This document shows, in pieces, positions 16,121 to 23,893 of a stretch of 64,000 nucleotides of DNA. A program made the position numbers and the translations under genes. A model generated the notes under the pieces. The model was not told the origin of the DNA and ran no database searches. It worked only from the letters and a program-made list of their open reading frames with translations. The stretch's first letter is position 1; every line of letters begins with the position of its first letter. The DNA comes from Streptomyces sp. NBC_00572 (GTDB taxonomy: Bacteria > Actinomycetota > Actinomycetes > Streptomycetales > Streptomycetaceae): contig NZ_JAPENX010000001.1 of the NCBI RefSeq assembly GCF_026341815.1, forward strand, positions 2,480,001-2,544,000, given 5' to 3'.

Positions 16121-16999
16121 CTAGATCACCGGCGGGCGGCCCAGGCGGGTCATGTGGCGGACCGTGGACCAGCTCATGGGGTGGCGGGGGCCGCAGGAGT
16201 GGCGGACGCCTTCCGCGAAGCCGGCGAACCAGGACGCGAGGCCCGGGAGGGAACGGGTGCGGGCCAGGGTCAGGAGGGTCCAGACGCCCAGGTAGACGGG
16301 GACGAGCAGGGCCGGCAGGTTGCGCTTGGCCAGCCAGACGCGGTTGCGGGCGGTCATCCGGTAGTAGACGGCGTGCCGGGCGGGGCTGGTCTTCGGGTGC
16401 TGGAGGAGCAGTTTCGGCTCGTAGACGACCTTCCAGCCCGCGTCGAGGGCCCGCCAGGCCATGTCGGTCTCCTCATGGGTGAAGAAGAAGTCCTCCGGCC
16501 AGCCGCCGATCTCGTCGAGCATCACCATCGACAGGCCGTGGCCGCCGCCGAGGAAGGTCGTGACCTCGCCGCCGCGCATCGGGTCCTTCGCCCCGAGGCG
16601 CGGGACGTGGCGGCGCTGCGTCTCACCCGTCTCGTCGGCGATGCGGAACGACACCACGCCCAGGAACGGGTCGGCCTCGTACAGGTCGGCGAGGCGGCGG
16701 AAGACGTCGGTGTCGACGAGCAGGCCGTCGTCGTCGAGGTCCACCACCACGTCGACGTCGCCGAACGCGCGCAGCGTCTCGATCGCGACGTTCCGGCCCC
16801 CGGACACGCCCCGGTTCTCGGGCAGTTCCACGCCGGTCACGCCCTCGGGAAGGTCCGGGAGGGTCCCGGTGCCGTTACCGACGACCACGATCCGGGCAGC
16901 GGGTTCGTCCTGCCCGGCCACGGCGTCGAGCAGCGCCCCCAGCTCGGCCGGGCGTGTGCCCATCGTCAGTACCGCCACACCCACACGCGGTCGCGCCAC
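16121..16999 (-). CDS. Family 2 glycosyltransferase
   Basis: A 292-residue GT-A fold protein. The N-terminal VGVAVLTMGTRPAELGALLDAV strands, the DxD-like metal motif VDLDDDG, the acceptor loop FLGGGHGLSM and the FFTHEETDMAWRALDAGW motif are in the right order for a GT2 enzyme. The final third (about 225-265) has a moderately hydrophobic segment that may contact the membrane. It probably transfers a nucleotide-activated sugar to a cell-surface glycan. The GTG at 16999 has GGAG eight bases upstream and begins just before the first strand; upstream in-frame codons are less likely. Confidence 0.88.
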   Translation of the reverse strand: MARPRVGVAVLTMGTRPAELGALLDAVAGQDEPAARIVVVGNGTGTLPDLPEGVTGVELPENRGVSGGRNVAIETLRAFGDVDVVVDLDDDGLLVDTDVFRRLADLYEADPFLGVVSFRIADETGETQRRHVPRLGAKDPMRGGEVTTFLGGGHGLSMVMLDEIGGWPEDFFFTHEETDMAWRALDAGWKVVYEPKLLLQHPKTSPARHAVYYRMTARNRVWLAKRNLPALLVPVYLGVWTLLTLARTRSLPGLASWFAGFAEGVRHSCGPRHPMSWSTVRHMTRLGRPPVI

Positions 17000-17201
17000 G
17001 ACCCACTCCGTTCCCTGTTCACCGGAACTCGCTCCGGGCCGCGATGCTAACGCCCCACGACACCTTCCGTTCATCCGCACCACGGGTGTGATGCACCCGG
17101 CGGGCCCCGGGAGGGGGGAGCGCGGCGAAGCGCGTGGTCCGGCGGCTCTACGCTGGTTCTCTTCCGTTAAGTTGGTCGATCGTCGAAAGGGTGGTCTCCA
17201 G

Positions 17202-18347
17202 GTGCTGGTCGCGGACCGATATCGGCTTCATGTGTGTATCGGTCGGGGCGGTATGGGCGAGGTGTGGCAGGCCACCGACGAGGTGCTCGGCCGGGACGTC
17301 GCCGTGAAGCTGATGCTCGCCCACGGAACCGACCCCTCCGCCGCCGACCGGTTCCGGCTGGAGGCGCAGACCGCTGCCCGGCTGAGCCACCCGCACGTGG
17401 TGGGCGTCTTCGACTTCGGCACATGGGACGGAAAGCTGTTCCTCGTCATGGAGTTGGTCGAGGGCGACAGCCTCGCCGGAAGTCCCTCCGATCCGCTGAT
17501 CCTGCCCGCCGAGCGGGTCGCCGTGGTCGCCGCGCACGCCGCCGCCGGGCTCGCCGCCGCGCACCGGCAGGGTGTCGTGCACCGGGACATCAAGCCGGGG
17601 AACCTCCTGGTCGACGCCGACGGCACCGTGAAACTGGCCGACTTCGGCATCGCCCGCTTCGTCGACGACCCCTCGGCGGCGCTCACGACCACCGGCCAGA
17701 TCGTCGGCACCGGGCTCTACCTCGCCCCCGAGCGGGCCCTCGGGCAGCCCGCCTCGCCCGCCTCCGACGTGTACTCGCTCGGCTGCGTGCTCTACCAACT
17801 CCTCACCGGCCGCCCGCCGTTCCGCGCGGACACCGCCACGGCCCTGCTCTACCAGCACATCGACACCGCACCCGTACCGCCCGGCCGGCTCGGGGTCGCG
17901 CTGCCGCCCGAGTTCGAGACGTATCTGCTGAGCCTGCTGGCCAAGCAGCCGGAGCAGCGGCCCTCGGCGCAGACCATCGCGGACTGGTTCTCCTCCGGCG
18001 CCTGGCGCGCCTACTCCCAGCCCGCCCCGGTGCGGCCCCGGCCCCACGCCCCGCACCACACCGCGGGCCCGCCCACGGGCGCCGCCACCCGCTCCTCGCC
18101 GATGCCCGGGGCCGCGCCCATGCCCGTACCGACTCCGCCGCCCGGACAGGGTCACAGACCCGCGCCCCCGCAGGGGCACAGACCCCCGTCCGCCGGGGCG
18201 CCCGCTTCCCGGCGGCGTGAGCGGCCCGGCAGCTCCGGCGGCGGGCTCGCGGAACTCTCCCGGCGCCGCCCCCGCAAGACGGCCGCCGTGGCCGGGGCCA
18301 TCGCCTTCGTGGTCTTCCTGATCATCGGGATGGCCTGGCTCTCCTGA
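17202..18347 (+). CDS. Ser/Thr protein kinase (Hanks type), membrane-anchored
   Basis: A 381-residue kinase. The glycine loop IGRGGMGEV, lysine motif VAVKLML, catalytic loop HRDIKPGN, DFGIARF and the APERALG segment define a complete kinase domain in residues 1-265. A Pro-rich juxtamembrane linker of about 90 residues follows. One C-terminal membrane helix (AGAIAFVVFLIIGMAWL) ends the protein, so there is no outside sensor domain. The GTG at 17202 is preceded by GAAAGGG. The proline-rich linker is a probable site of autophosphorylation or partner docking. It converges tightly on the next gene. Confidence 0.92.
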   Translation: MLVADRYRLHVCIGRGGMGEVWQATDEVLGRDVAVKLMLAHGTDPSAADRFRLEAQTAARLSHPHVVGVFDFGTWDGKLFLVMELVEGDSLAGSPSDPLILPAERVAVVAAHAAAGLAAAHRQGVVHRDIKPGNLLVDADGTVKLADFGIARFVDDPSAALTTTGQIVGTGLYLAPERALGQPASPASDVYSLGCVLYQLLTGRPPFRADTATALLYQHIDTAPVPPGRLGVALPPEFETYLLSLLAKQPEQRPSAQTIADWFSSGAWRAYSQPAPVRPRPHAPHHTAGPPTGAATRSSPMPGAAPMPVPTPPPGQGHRPAPPQGHRPPSAGAPASRRRERPGSSGGGLAELSRRRPRKTAAVAGAIAFVVFLIIGMAWLS

Positions 18348-18357
18348 ACCGGGGTCC

Positions 18358-18639
18358 TCAGTACAGCCGCGGCGCCATCACCTGTGGTTCCCCGTCCGCC
18401 GTCGCGAGCAGCAGGCAGCGCGGTACGCCGGGGCCCGGGGTGGCCCGTACGGTCACCGCCGTCGGCGGGTCGGTCGGCAGCTCGATCGGGACGGTGACCG
18501 GCCGGTCGTCCTTGGTCGTGGCATGGCCCGTCTCCTTCCCGTCGACGAGGATCTCGACGACGGGCGTGTGCCCGGTCTGGACGGTCGCGGAGACCGAGTG
18601 CCCGAGGTAGTCGATGTGGAAGTGGTGCCGTCGCTTCAT
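18358..18639 (-). CDS. Conserved hypothetical protein, 93 residues
   Basis: A small protein starting MKRRHHFHIDYLGHSVSATV and rich in beta-strand-type residues. No catalytic motif, signal peptide or membrane segment is visible. The ribosome binding site GGAGGTGA is very strong. Its start overlaps the stop of a possible 61-residue upstream gene by four bases. I recognise no family with a known function. Confidence 0.75.
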   Translation of the reverse strand: MKRRHHFHIDYLGHSVSATVQTGHTPVVEILVDGKETGHATTKDDRPVTVPIELPTDPPTAVTVRATPGPGVPRCLLLATADGEPQVMAPRLY

Positions 18640-18821
18640 GGGTCACCTCCGTACCTCCAGAGTAGGTACGGAGCGCGGGTCCCGCCGCTCCCACGGATCC
18701 CGGCGCGGAGTGCGGCCGGAGTGCGGCGCGGATCCCGGCCGGAGTGCGACCGCACCGGCCCGGTGTTCAGATGGACCGGTACGGCGATCAGCGCCCCCGC
18801 GGAACGGAGCACCCGGTCCAT
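18636..18821 (-). CDS. Possible small coupled gene, 61 residues
   Basis: The frame starts MDRVLRSAGALIAVPVHLNT and then becomes basic and Arg/Gly-rich. Support comes from a strong GGAGGGAGGGGG ribosome binding site, high GC at third positions in the first 40 codons, and an ATGA overlap with the following 93-residue gene. Against it, the middle contains repeated GATCCCGG/GGAGTGCG blocks and no family is recognised. It may be a translated leader for the downstream gene. Confidence 0.38.
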   Translation of the reverse strand: MDRVLRSAGALIAVPVHLNTGPVRSHSGRDPRRTPAALRAGIRGSGGTRAPYLLWRYGGDP

Positions 18822-18898
18822 GAGCCAGCCCCCTCCCTCCTTCGAGGCCACCACCGGTCGTCACCCCGTGAGGCGGCCCCGATGAGCCGGCGCCGGCC

Positions 18899-19918
18899 TC
18901 AGCGGCTCGCCCAGGCCAGCACCCCGAGCAGGATCAGGGTCAGGCAGATCCCGAGGTTGACCACCTTGTACTGGAGGAAGACCGCGACGAACTCGCGGAT
19001 GGTCGCCGACGGCCAGAAGTAGGCGGCCGTCGGCGAGCCCACCACCTGGCCGTTCACGCCCGCGCGGCGGGCCGTGATGGCGGCCCGGAAGGCATGGAAG
19101 TTGTTGGTGACGATCACGCACGAGGAGCCCGGCCGGTCCCGCTCCATCAGCTCCTTGCTGAAGAGCATGTTCTCCTCTGTGGTGCGCGAACGGTCCTCGC
19201 GCACCACCGCGCCCGGCGGGAAGCCGCGCTCGACGAGGTAGTCGGCCATCGCGTGGGACTCGGGAAGCGCCTCGTCGGGGCCCTGGCCACCCGAGACGAC
19301 GAGGACGGGGGCGTCGCCCTCCCGCCGCTCGTACGCGGCCAGCCGCTCGTACACCGCGCGTCCCCGGTCCAGGCGGCTCGCGAGGAGCGGAGGCACCCGG
19401 CGGCCGCCGATCAGGCCGGAGCCGAGTACGACCACGTAGTCGGCGTCACGGCGGATCCGCATCCGGCCGTACAGGAACGCGTAGCCCACGAAGCAGACGA
19501 AGAGGAAGGAGACGTAGCCGAGGAGGAGGACGAGGGTGAGGACGAACATGTGCAGCGCCCACGAGTCGGTGGTGGCCGCGACCACCGCCAGGACCATCAC
19601 CCCGAACATGCCGAGCCCGGCGACCAGCGAGAGCAGATTGGCCGGGCGCCTGCCCTCCTTGCGGACCATCTTCACGCCGTTCGCGGTGAGCAGCCCCGCG
19701 AGGACGACCGGGCCCAGGCCGAGGACGAGCAGCCCGCAGATCATCACCGTCTCGGCGACGCCGGGCGGGGCGTCCTCGATCCCGGCGAGCAGCGCGATCC
19801 CGACGAAGGTGACGGCGAGGCCGAGGTGCACGGCATTGCCGAAGCGGCGCCTGTCCCGGCGCACACCGACCCCGAAGAACAGCAGGAAGACCGCGGCCAC
19901 GGCGAAGGCGAAGGACAT
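18899..19918 (-). CDS. YdcF/ElyC-like DUF218 membrane protein
   Basis: A 339-residue protein with five or so N-terminal membrane helices (residues 1-150), a DUF218 domain (YVVVLGSGLIGGRRV through ITARRAGVNG) and a last hydrophobic helix at the C-terminus. Conserved points include SGGQGPDEALPESHAM, EDRSRTTEEN and TNNFHAFRA, which form the active-site-like cluster of this family. YdcF/ElyC proteins affect cell-envelope glycan synthesis and possibly undecaprenyl phosphate metabolism. TACGAT lies six bases before the ATG, so a leaderless start is likely. Confidence 0.85.
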   Translation of the reverse strand: MSFAFAVAAVFLLFFGVGVRRDRRRFGNAVHLGLAVTFVGIALLAGIEDAPPGVAETVMICGLLVLGLGPVVLAGLLTANGVKMVRKEGRRPANLLSLVAGLGMFGVMVLAVVAATTDSWALHMFVLTLVLLLGYVSFLFVCFVGYAFLYGRMRIRRDADYVVVLGSGLIGGRRVPPLLASRLDRGRAVYERLAAYERREGDAPVLVVSGGQGPDEALPESHAMADYLVERGFPPGAVVREDRSRTTEENMLFSKELMERDRPGSSCVIVTNNFHAFRAAITARRAGVNGQVVGSPTAAYFWPSATIREFVAVFLQYKVVNLGICLTLILLGVLAWASR

Positions 19919-19938
19919 GACGGCATCGTAGGCAGACG

Positions 19939-21471
19939 CTAGACCTCGCCCGCCAGTGCGAACAGGCCGCGTCGTGCGCCCTCTTCGTAGGCGTCTCGCA
20001 GTTCGGGGTCGTCGAGCAGCGTCCGCAGGGCCGTCTCGCTCCGGGCCCGGGTCACCGCGCAGTACTCCGCCGGCCGGTACGACGTGTCGAAGACCGAGGC
20101 CCGCAACAGGTCCACCGCGCCCAGCAGATGGGCCGCCGCGTCGCGCCGTCCCGCCGACATCCGCATCTGGGCCAGGAGTTCCGCCGCGCAGGCCGCGCCC
20201 GCCGCCGAACCGGTGCGCAGATGCTCGCGCAGCGCCCACCGGGCGTATTCGGCCGCCCGGTCCTGCTCCCCGTCCCACGCGGCGAGCTCGGCCCGAGCAT
20301 GGTTCGCCCAGGCGTCGGCGCACAGGTCACGGCCCACCCGCGGCCACCGGCTCTCGTGCTCCAGGTCCCCCTGGTCCAGCGCCTCCTGCGCGGCCTCCGG
20401 GTCCGTACGGCACAGGGCGAGCGCGAGGCCCACCCAGCAGGAGTGCCGGGTCGGCCCGAACTCCGGACACTCCGCCATCAGCCCGAGGGCCTCCCGGAAC
20501 GCGGCCTCCGCCGCGCGCGTACGCCCCTGGTACAGGGCCGTCGCGCCCCGCAGATGGGCGAGCATCCCCAGGGCGCCCTCGTCCCCGTCCCGTACGGCTG
20601 CCGCCCAGGCCCGCACGAGGAGCGGATCGGCGTCCTCCGGGCGGCCCGACTCCAGCTCCAGGAAGGCGGCGAGCCACAGGGCGCGGGCCGACGGCTCCCC
20701 GTCGAGCAGGGCGAGGGCGTGCCGCAGCCGGGTACGGCCCTCTGCGGCCCGCCCACAGGCCACCCACAGGAACCAGAGCAGGACGGCGATCTCGACGGCC
20801 GTGTCGGCCTCGGCGCTCGGCGAGAGCGGCGCGGTCGTCGGATCCATGGCGACGGCCAGGTCCGGGAGTTCGCGCAGGGCGAGGTCGCGGGCGTCGACCT
20901 GACGACCGCTCTGCCACCAGTCGGCGGCCCGCCGGGCGAGCTTCACGCACCAACGCCGGTGCCGCAGCACCACGGCCCAGCGCTCACCGCGTTCGGTGAG
21001 CCGGCGGGCGCCCACGGCCCGCATCGGGAGCGGCATCCAGTAGCGGGGGAAGTCGTTCTCGCCGTCGAACAGGTCGTCGACGGGGAGGAGCGCGAGGGGC
21101 GCGAGCCGGGCGAGGACCAGGCGGATCTCGGCCGGAGGCAGCGTCCCCGACGCGCACACCTCGCGGACGGCGTCCCGGCCGAAGGCCCCCTCGAAGACGG
21201 ACAGCCGCTCCCACAGGAGGCGTTCGGCGGGCCCGCAGCGGGCGTATCCGCGCTCGGCGGCGGCGAGCTGGTCACGGCCCACCGGCTCGCCCCACAGCAC
21301 GGTCGGTTCGCTTGATTCATTTGGTTCACTTGGTTCGCAATGCTCGCGCTGCTCACGCTGTTTACCCAGCTCGCTCTGTTCACCCTGCTCGCGCTGTTTG
21401 CTCCAGAGAGTCGCCGTCTCGGGCGGCTCCCGGGTCCCCTCCCGATCCGCGCTCATGTCCATATGACTCAT
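19939..21471 (-). CDS. TPR-rich regulator-like protein related to AfsR/LuxR C-terminal halves
   Basis: A 510-residue protein without a recognisable nucleotide-binding or DNA-binding effector domain. Residues 80-190 resemble the winged-helix segment that follows the NTPase in STAND regulators (AERLLWERLSVFEGAF, then a PPAEIRLVLARLAPLALL stretch). Residues 200-500 are helical TPR-like repeats. The N-terminal 25-60 region (SKQREQGEQSELGKQREQ) comes from an unusual 9-base repeat. GAGAGGA lies six bases before the ATG at 21471. It could be a truncated or split STAND regulator; the role is unknown. Confidence 0.65.
   Translation of the reverse strand: MSHMDMSADREGTREPPETATLWSKQREQGEQSELGKQREQREHCEPSEPNESSEPTVLWGEPVGRDQLAAAERGYARCGPAERLLWERLSVFEGAFGRDAVREVCASGTLPPAEIRLVLARLAPLALLPVDDLFDGENDFPRYWMPLPMRAVGARRLTERGERWAVVLRHRRWCVKLARRAADWWQSGRQVDARDLALRELPDLAVAMDPTTAPLSPSAEADTAVEIAVLLWFLWVACGRAAEGRTRLRHALALLDGEPSARALWLAAFLELESGRPEDADPLLVRAWAAAVRDGDEGALGMLAHLRGATALYQGRTRAAEAAFREALGLMAECPEFGPTRHSCWVGLALALCRTDPEAAQEALDQGDLEHESRWPRVGRDLCADAWANHARAELAAWDGEQDRAAEYARWALREHLRTGSAAGAACAAELLAQMRMSAGRRDAAAHLLGAVDLLRASVFDTSYRPAEYCAVTRARSETALRTLLDDPELRDAYEEGARRGLFALAGEV
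21305..21403 (-). repeat. Eleven degenerate 9-base repeats in the coding sequence
   Basis: Units such as GGTTCGCTT, TGCTCGCGC and TGTTCACCC follow each other with a strict nine-base period. They encode a Glu/Gln/Ser-rich tract on the minus strand. The stretch is clearly lower in GC than its surroundings and is a likely site of length variation. Confidence 0.65.
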
Positions 21472-21617
21472 CCCCCGTCCTCTCCCCGTCTGTGAGTTAT
21501 GCCTGACTCAATGGCGCACAAGAGCCATCACGGCTTGAATGCATATGCCTCGGTCCACATCCTGAGGCGCCCTGGAACCCACACCCACGGAATACCGGGG
21601 ATCGACCAGGGAGGGAA

Positions 21618-22652
21618 ATGACTACCGGGGAATCCGTCCTGGGAGAAGCGGATCTGTCGCTGATCCACGCACTGCAGATGGCCCCGCGCGCCAGCTGGAC
21701 CCAGCTCTCGGCCGTTCTGGGGACGACCCCGGACACCCTCGCCCGGCGCTGGGAGCACCTCACGGCCGGGGGATACGCCTGGAGTTCGCTGCTCGCCGCC
21801 CGCCACGGCACGGACGAGATGCTCTACGCCTGGGTCGAGCTGGAATGCGCCGCGGGCACCTCCGAGGCCACCGCGACCGAGGTCTCGGGCGATCCGTACA
21901 CCCTCGGCGTCCACCAGGTGACCGGCGACGCCGACCTCGTCCTGCTCGTGGTCTGCCCCGACCTGTACGCCCTCGACGCCTACCTCGCCGGACACGTGCG
22001 GCGGCTGCCCGGAGTCCTCCGGTGCCGCGCCCAGGTCGTCACCCGCATGCACAACCGCCCGTACCGGTCCCGGATCGAGCAGCTCACCCCGGGCCAGGTC
22101 CAGCTCCTCACGGAACTCACCGGCGGCGACCGGCGGCCAGGCACGCGCGCGCGTACCTTTCCGAACCTCACGGAGCTCGACCACCGTCTCGTCGCGGAAC
22201 TGGCGGGCGACGCCCGCCGCAGCGCGGCCGAACTGGCCCGGCAGTGCGGTACGAGCGAGTCGACGGTACGGCGGAGGCTGGACGTCCTCTCGGCGGGCGG
22301 CGCCCTCCACCACCACTGCCTGCCGGCCCCGAGGTTCTCCGGGCGCCCGATGTGGGCCATGGTCACCACCGACGTACCGCCCCTGGAAGTACCGGCGACG
22401 GTGGCGGCGCTCGCCCGGCTGCGCCAGACCCGGCTGGTGACGTCGGTCACCGGCCCGCACAACCTGGCCGTCGCGATGTGGCTCCGCACGGTCGACGAAC
22501 TGCACGAGGTCACGGCGGCGTTCGTACGGGCCGCCCCGGCGCTCCGGATCGCGGGCACCGCGCTCGCGCTGCGCACCCACAAGATCGGGGCCCAGGTCCT
22601 CGGTCCGGACGGGCGAAAGACGCACCACATCCGTCCTGACGCACCGCAGTGA
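21618..22652 (+). CDS. Lrp/AsnC-family regulator with duplicated domains
   Basis: A 344-residue protein built from two AsnC-type units. The first helix-turn-helix is DADL-like (EADLSLIHALQMAPRASWTQ, then GTTPDTLARRWEHL). The second is LDHRLVAELAGDARRSAAEL with GTSESTVRRRLDVL. Each is followed by an effector-binding RAM-like domain. Standard Lrp proteins are about 150 residues, so this is a tandem fusion that could work with fewer subunits. GGGAGGG precedes the ATG. It is divergent from the TPR protein gene and about 12 bases before the small membrane protein gene, suggesting an operon with the latter. Confidence 0.88.
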   Translation: MTTGESVLGEADLSLIHALQMAPRASWTQLSAVLGTTPDTLARRWEHLTAGGYAWSSLLAARHGTDEMLYAWVELECAAGTSEATATEVSGDPYTLGVHQVTGDADLVLLVVCPDLYALDAYLAGHVRRLPGVLRCRAQVVTRMHNRPYRSRIEQLTPGQVQLLTELTGGDRRPGTRARTFPNLTELDHRLVAELAGDARRSAAELARQCGTSESTVRRRLDVLSAGGALHHHCLPAPRFSGRPMWAMVTTDVPPLEVPATVAALARLRQTRLVTSVTGPHNLAVAMWLRTVDELHEVTAAFVRAAPALRIAGTALALRTHKIGAQVLGPDGRKTHHIRPDAPQ

Positions 22653-22663
22653 GGCGTGGTCTG

Positions 22664-22957
22664 ATGGAGGGCATGGAATTCGCCGTGTTCGTGACGCTGC
22701 CGGGTCTGGTCATCCTGCTGACCGTGGTCGCGTTCGCCGATCAGATCCTGCGCATGAGCGGCCGCGGAAAGCGCAGCGGCCAGATCTCGTCGACCGGCTT
22801 CGAGCAGCTGCACGCCACCTTCTCGCAGGGCAAGCAGAACGAGCTGAAGGAACGGCAGAGCGCCCTCGTGCTGCGCGACGACGAGGAGGACGGCGCCCCG
22901 CCGCACCGCTCGACGGTGGACCTCAAGGGCGGGCGCGCCGTCATCAGGCTCCCGTAG
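22664..22957 (+). CDS. Small single-pass membrane protein (DUF6191-like)
   Basis: A 97-residue protein with one N-terminal membrane helix (FAVFVTLPGLVILLTVVAFA) and a polar cytoplasmic tail ending VDLKGGRAVIRLP, a pattern typical of the DUF6191 proteins common in streptomycetes. Function unknown. Two ATG codons, 22664 and 22673, are possible; the first has GAGG at proper spacing. It follows the Lrp-like gene closely. Confidence 0.75.
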   Translation: MEGMEFAVFVTLPGLVILLTVVAFADQILRMSGRGKRSGQISSTGFEQLHATFSQGKQNELKERQSALVLRDDEEDGAPPHRSTVDLKGGRAVIRLP

Positions 22958-22991
22958 CTCCCGTAGCTCTCCCTGTCCCCGTGGACCGGAC

Positions 22992-23822
22992 TCAGGCCGG
23001 TCGGGACGCCTTGATCGAGTACATCATCGGGATGCGGGGGCGGTCCGCGGGGAAGCGGTAGTAGCCGTCCTCGTGCCGCTGGAGCGCGCCGTAGCGCGGA
23101 TACAGCGAGGCGTCGTGCTCGTGGAGGAACTCGATCCGCAGGCCGGCCCTGGCGAGCGCGGTGACGACCTCGCCGACCGGGTGCACCCACTCCACACTGC
23201 GGTTGTGGACGGTGGCGGCGTCGAGTTCGGCGTACGTGCCCGGGCTGGTGTCCACCCAGGGGTCGCGGACGAAGTAGTCGTGCACGATCCGGCTGCCCGT
23301 CTCGTCGTCGAGCGAGTCGGTGATCGGATGGAACTCGGCCACGTACAGGAAGCCGCCGGGGGCGACGAGCGAGGCGGCGGTCTCCGCCCAGCGCTCGATG
23401 TCGGGCAGCCAGTTCAGCGCCCCGCAGCCGGTGTAGACGATGTCGTACGCGCTGTCCGGGACGGCCTCCGCGGCGTCGTACACATCGGCCGCGACGAAGG
23501 CCGCCCGGTCCTGCGTGAGGCCCAGGTCCGCGGCGAGCGAGCGCGCGGTCTCGACGGCCGGCTCGGAGAAGTCCAGGCCGACGACGCGCGAGGCGCCGTG
23601 GCGGGCCCAGGAGAGGGTGTCGAGGCCGATGTGGCACTGGAGGTGCAGCAGAGAGCGTCCGGTGACATCACCGATCTCCGCGAGCTCGAAGTCCCGCAGG
23701 GCGTCCTTGCCCGCGCGGAAGGTGTCGAGGTCGTAGAAGGCACTCGCGGCGTGGATCGGGACACGCTCGTCCCAGCGGGCTCGGTTGGCCTCGCGCCAGT
23801 CCTCGGGGGTCGGGGAGTACAT
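22992..23822 (-). CDS. SAM-dependent methyltransferase
   Basis: A 276-residue class I methyltransferase. SAM-binding motif I is HLQCHIGLDTLSWARHGA, motif II VVGLDFSEPAVE, and motif IV YDIVYTGCGALNWLPD. The last 100 residues form a substrate cap (HPITDSLDDETG, FVRDPWVD). The ATG at 23822 is favoured over the GTG at 23840 because TAACCT lies exactly seven bases before it. The family methylates small molecules; the substrate is not evident. It is divergent from the S9 peptidase gene. Confidence 0.88.
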   Translation of the reverse strand: MYSPTPEDWREANRARWDERVPIHAASAFYDLDTFRAGKDALRDFELAEIGDVTGRSLLHLQCHIGLDTLSWARHGASRVVGLDFSEPAVETARSLAADLGLTQDRAAFVAADVYDAAEAVPDSAYDIVYTGCGALNWLPDIERWAETAASLVAPGGFLYVAEFHPITDSLDDETGSRIVHDYFVRDPWVDTSPGTYAELDAATVHNRSVEWVHPVGEVVTALARAGLRIEFLHEHDASLYPRYGALQRHEDGYYRFPADRPRIPMMYSIKASRPA

Positions 23823-23829
23823 GTCGGCG

Positions 23830-23835
23830 AGGTTA
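23830..23835 (-). promoter_or_regulatory. -10 hexamer TAACCT, leaderless start of the methyltransferase gene
   Basis: On the minus strand TAACCT is followed by seven bases and the ATG at 23822. No purine-rich ribosome binding site is present. Confidence 0.5.
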
Positions 23836-23893
23836 TCCACAGGTTGAGAGTGACGCGACCCGATTGTCCGCCGCGCGGAGCATCATGGGTGCC

